Assembly (NCBI GenBank): GCA_947502305.1
Contig: CANMZA010000002.1
Coordinates: 649,041 to 713,040, forward strand
DNA from: an uncultured Erythrobacter sp.
GTDB lineage: Bacteria > Pseudomonadota > Alphaproteobacteria > Sphingomonadales > Sphingomonadaceae
Length of the DNA: 64,000 nt
Direction of reading: 5' to 3'
Shown here: positions 61,305-64,000 of the stretch, one piece after another
Position numbering within the stretch: the first letter of the stretch is position 1
Layout of the letters: each line of letters opens with the position of its first letter
Program-made: the position numbers and the translations under genes
Notes under the pieces: model-generated
Seen by the model: only the letters and a program-made list of their open reading frames with translations
Told to the model about the DNA's origin: nothing
Database searches by the model: none

Positions 61305-61616
61305 ATGCTAAAATTTGCGATTATTCTGGTGGTTGTGTGCCTGATGTTCCGCTGGGCCTTGGGCCAGTGGCCATGGCAAATGCTGAGCGCCAAACCGACC
61401 CGCGGCCAGGCGGTGTTTAACGCGCGCAAATTGCTGCGGGTCGAAGATGGCGCGAGCCGAGAGCAAATTCTCGCCGCGCATAAGCGGCTCGTTTCAATGG
61501 TGCATCCGGATAAAGGCGGCTCCAACGCGCAAGTGCATGAGGCCAATGATGCCCGTGACCTATTGCTCGATGAATTGCCCAGCCGCGGCGCGGATTTGCC
61601 CCCGTCTGATGAATAG
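61305..61616 (+). CDS. membrane-anchored J-domain protein (TIM14/PAM18-like)
   Basis: A 103-residue protein. The N-terminal hydrophobic helix (about 4-20) anchors it in the membrane with the J domain in the cytoplasm. The J domain has its HPD at 67-69 (MVHPDKGG) and a short DLLLDEL helix after it, the compact form of Pam18/DjlC-like alphaproteobacterial proteins. It should stimulate DnaK-type ATPase locally. It begins four bases after mipZ, a gene order that may be worth functional attention. Confidence 0.88.
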   Translation: MLKFAIILVVVCLMFRWALGQWPWQMLSAKPTRGQAVFNARKLLRVEDGASREQILAAHKRLVSMVHPDKGGSNAQVHEANDARDLLLDELPSRGADLPPSDE

Positions 61617-61701
61617 AACCGATTGCGCGCCGGAGCAGGTCCACAATGGCCCGCCAGCAAACGCGACAAGTGATTTTTGAATGTAGAAAGACCGTAAAGC
61701 C

Positions 61702-63144
61702 ATGGCTCATCAATTCGACCCAACTGTCCTGCGCGAATATGACATTCGCGGGATTATCGGAGAGACTTTAGGCGCAGAAGACGCCCGCGCGATTGGGCGC
61801 AGTTTTGGCACGCTGTTGCGCCGCGCCATCGGGGACGATGCCCCGGCACCGCGCGTCGCGGTTGGTTATGATGGGCGGGTCAGTTCGCCGATGCTGGAAC
61901 ATGCCTTGGTTGAGGGGCTGAATTCCAGCGGCTGCGACGTTTTGCGGATCGGAATGAGCGCGACCCCGATGCTGTATTATGCGGAGGCGTCAAACGAAGA
62001 CGTACAGGGCGGCATTCAGATAACTGGCAGCCACAATCCCCCCAATTACAACGGCTTCAAGATGGTATTTCAGGGCCGCCCGTTTTTTGGGGCGGACATC
62101 CAAAAGCTCGGGGAATTGGCAGCATCCGGCGCTTTTGCCGACGGTGCGGGCGGGGTCACGACGCTCGACATCCTTGGCGAGTATGTCGAGCGCATGCTCG
62201 AAGGCTTGGTCGATATTCCCTTGGACGCCCTCAGCGGGCTGAAGGTCGGCTGGGACGCGGGCAATGGGTCGGCCGGGCCCGCGCTGGAGGCTTTGGCCGC
62301 GCGCCTGCCGGGCGAGCATCATTTGCTGTTTACTGAGGTCGACGGACATTTTCCTAATCACCACCCTGATCCAACTGTTGAAGCCAATCTGGCGGACTTG
62401 CGGGCGCTCGTCGCGGAGAAGAACCTCGATTTTGGAGTGGCTTTTGATGGGGATGGCGACCGGATCGGCGCGATTGATGGCACCGGCAGAGTGATCTGGG
62501 GCGATCAATTGCTGATGATCTATGCCGAAGATGTCTTGACCGGAAGCGGCGGAAAGTACGCAAATGCGACGATTATCGCCGATGTGAAGGCCAGCCGTGC
62601 GCTGTTTGATCGGGTTGCGGAATTGGGCGGGGAGCCGCTGATGTGGAAAACCGGCCACTCGCTGATCAAGTCCAAAATGAAGGAAACGGGCTCTCCTTTG
62701 GCGGGTGAAATGAGCGGCCATGTGTTTTTTGCCGACACATATTACGGTTTTGACGATGCCCTTTATGCCGGTGTGCGCTTGCTCGCGGCGTCGGCGCGGC
62801 TGGGCAAATCGGTGACGCAATTGCGCGGAGCGATCCCGGAAATGCTCAACACGCCGGAAATGCGTTTTCAGGTGGATGAGGTCCGCAAATTCCCCGCAAT
62901 GGCCGAAATCACCGAAAGATTGACGACCAATCCCGGCCCCGCGGTGGAAGCGGTCAATGCCACTGACGGCGTGCGGGTGAACACGAAGGATGGTTGGTGG
63001 TTGCTGCGCGCGTCGAACACGCAAGACGTGCTGGTCGCGCGGGCCGAAAGCGACAGCGCAGAGGGTTTGGAGCGATTGATCGCGCAGATTGATGAGCAGC
63101 TGCACCTATCCGGGTTGGAGCGCGGGGAGAGTGTCGGTCACTAA
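61702..63144 (+). CDS. phosphoglucomutase/phosphomannomutase
   Basis: A 480-residue alpha-D-phosphohexomutase. The phosphoserine is Ser110 in [11 protein letters not shown], the Mg2+ loop is DGDGDR (Asp249, 251, 253), GEMSGHVFF is the sugar-specificity loop, and the C-terminal phosphate loop is RASNTQDVL. In sphingomonads the related PgmG feeds sugar nucleotides into exopolysaccharide synthesis. The start at 61702 lacks a strong ribosome-binding site. A GTG inside its end starts the next gene. Confidence 0.95.
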   Translation: MAHQFDPTVLREYDIRGIIGETLGAEDARAIGRSFGTLLRRAIGDDAPAPRVAVGYDGRVSSPMLEHALVEGLNSSGCDVLRIGMSATPMLYYAEASNEDVQGGIQITGSHNPPNYNGFKMVFQGRPFFGADIQKLGELAASGAFADGAGGVTTLDILGEYVERMLEGLVDIPLDALSGLKVGWDAGNGSAGPALEALAARLPGEHHLLFTEVDGHFPNHHPDPTVEANLADLRALVAEKNLDFGVAFDGDGDRIGAIDGTGRVIWGDQLLMIYAEDVLTGSGGKYANATIIADVKASRALFDRVAELGGEPLMWKTGHSLIKSKMKETGSPLAGEMSGHVFFADTYYGFDDALYAGVRLLAASARLGKSVTQLRGAIPEMLNTPEMRFQVDEVRKFPAMAEITERLTTNPGPAVEAVNATDGVRVNTKDGWWLLRASNTQDVLVARAESDSAEGLERLIAQIDEQLHLSGLERGESVGH

Positions 63145-64000
63145 TTCGCCGGATAATTCTGATGGACCCGCCGGATGGCCATGGTCCGCGCTGGGCATTG
63201 GAGAGACTGCCGACAAGCCCGCGATCCATGCCGCCTATGCGGAAAAGCGGGCGCTGTTGGATGCGGAGGCGATGCGAATTTCCGCCTTTGCCGAGTTAAC
63301 CGAGGCGCGCGAGAAGGCGCTGTTTCTGGCCTCTGAAATTGTGCGCGAACACAAACGCGCCGCCGCGCGCGGAGAAGCAGCGCCGGTTTTGGCGCCGGGG
63401 CCAGCCATGCAATCGCAGGAGGTTTCGGAGGGTCAGGCTGATGAGGCTGAGGTCGAGCCTGAAGCCGGGGCTGAGGTCGAGATTGGGGCTGATGCTGAGC
63501 CAAAAGTTGACGTAGAGATCGCAGCGGTGCTCCCGCCCGAACCCGAACCCGAACCCGAACCCGAACCCGAACCCGAACCCGAACCCGAACCCGAACCCGA
63601 ACCCGAACCCGAAGCTGAGCCTGAGCCTGAGCCTGAGCCTGAAAAAGTATCGCCAGCTTACCCCGTCAGCCCCAATGTTGGCTACACCGTCCGCCCCGCA
63701 GAAGCGGACAGCGAGTGGCAACATGCGGGCGGTTATATCCCCGATAGCGATCAAGATTTCAGCCCATGGCCAGATGCCCCGCCCGCCGACACTCCGCCCG
63801 TCGATATTCAGCCCAGTGACACTCTGGCAAGTACCACTCCGCCTGCGCTGACCACCGGGGCACCGACCCCGTTTCTGGAGCGATATTCGCTCAAACAATA
63901 CGGAATTTGGTGGATCTTTGCCCTGATGCTGACGCTGGCGGTGTGCAGCGATTTTAGCGATGATGAGGTGCCGCGTTCCTCTGGTCCCGTCACCCGCCCA
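63131..64000 (+). CDS. J-domain-like membrane protein with (Pro-Glu)n repeat, 3' end cut by window
   Basis: A frame open from GTG 63131 to the window end (290 codons), overlapping the phosphohexomutase stop. Residues about 15-70 ([23 protein letters not shown]...) have the helix pattern of a J domain without HPD. An acidic stretch leads to about 17 Pro-Glu or Ala-Glu pairs, then a Pro-rich linker and a hydrophobic segment near 265-280 ([15 protein letters not shown]) that looks transmembrane. The antisense frame with a Gly-Phe repeat is a shadow of the same microsatellite. Function unknown; the repeat may be a rigid spacer in the cell envelope. Confidence 0.75.
   Translation, partial: MSVTNSPDNSDGPAGWPWSALGIGETADKPAIHAAYAEKRALLDAEAMRISAFAELTEAREKALFLASEIVREHKRAAARGEAAPVLAPGPAMQSQEVSEGQADEAEVEPEAGAEVEIGADAEPKVDVEIAAVLPPEPEPEPEPEPEPEPEPEPEPEPEPEAEPEPEPEPEKVSPAYPVSPNVGYTVRPAEADSEWQHAGGYIPDSDQDFSPWPDAPPADTPPVDIQPSDTLASTTPPALTTGAPTPFLERYSLKQYGIWWIFALMLTLAVCSDFSDDEVPRSSGPVTRP
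63536..63613. repeat. CCCGAA hexanucleotide microsatellite, 13 perfect copies
   Basis: Thirteen CCCGAA units in a row encode (Pro-Glu)13 in the truncated gene, followed by GCTGAG and CCTGAG-type variant units to 63643. The 6-bp period means copy-number change keeps the reading frame. Confidence 0.95.

Noticed and set aside
63296..63898. Gly-Phe-repeat protein on the minus strand
   Set aside because: The repeat is the reverse complement of the CCCGAA microsatellite; the plus frame continues in frame from the phosphohexomutase end to the window edge with a J-like domain and membrane helix.

Overview
The window looks like chromosome of an alphaproteobacterium in the Sphingomonadales, most likely an Erythrobacteraceae-type genome. 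The evidence is a MipZ division-site ATPase, a petA-petB-petC cytochrome bc1 operon, a CysNC fusion, a DUF475 membrane protein, a PGM/PMM of sphingomonad type, a large TonB receptor, and a G+C-rich sequence with tightly packed short operons. Taxonomy and functions come from reading the sequence, not from a search.

Region 1 (about 1-38.8 kb) is a dense catabolic island. It opens with a 12-gene minus-strand operon (11462 down to the left edge). In order of transcription this encodes a molybdopterin/4Fe-4S oxidoreductase, an MDR reductase, a ThuA protein, a limonene-epoxide-hydrolase-fold protein, a P450, a small ACAD subunit, a DUF35 protein, a thiolase-superfamily protein, an SDR, a second ThuA protein, a large ACAD subunit and another SDR. 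Beyond it are many short, often divergent units: mobA, an ABM-domain protein, several SDRs, a KstD-type flavoprotein, a second P450, enoyl-CoA hydratase, acyl-CoA ligase, thioesterase, AhpD-like protein, VOC protein, two more MDR reductases, NmrA protein, two Rieske oxygenases, a TonB receptor, an MFS transporter and a GST. Six small proteins of the NTF2/SnoaL/LEH fold are scattered through it. The set suggests uptake (TonB, MFS), CoA activation, oxygenase/P450 attack, SDR and flavin oxidation, and side-chain beta-oxidation ending in a retro-aldol or thiolytic step. That fits a polycyclic isoprenoid such as a steroid, but the substrate is an inference. No transcription-factor gene occurs in the region, while several promoter gaps carry perfect inverted repeats.

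Region 2 (about 39-64 kb) is mostly housekeeping: two bacterial-PH-domain membrane proteins, a 35-bp-stem hairpin between convergent genes, a GNAT protein, threonine aldolase, an EamA exporter, a YeeZ-like epimerase, PepN, PgeF, petABC with an intrinsic terminator, apt, a CPA1 antiporter and an OmpA lipoprotein. The sulfate-activation operon cysD-cysNC-cysQ follows, then tRNA-Gly(TCC), a DUF475 protein, panC, mipZ, a membrane J-domain protein and PGM/PMM. The right edge holds a truncated gene with a (Pro-Glu)n repeat built on a CCCGAA microsatellite.

Two tandem repeats with codon-multiple periods (5 x 15 bp and about 6 x 12 bp) sit exactly between convergent stop codons. The most novel-looking biology is the 12-gene operon, especially its thiolase-like protein without the usual histidines paired with a DUF35 partner without zinc cysteines.
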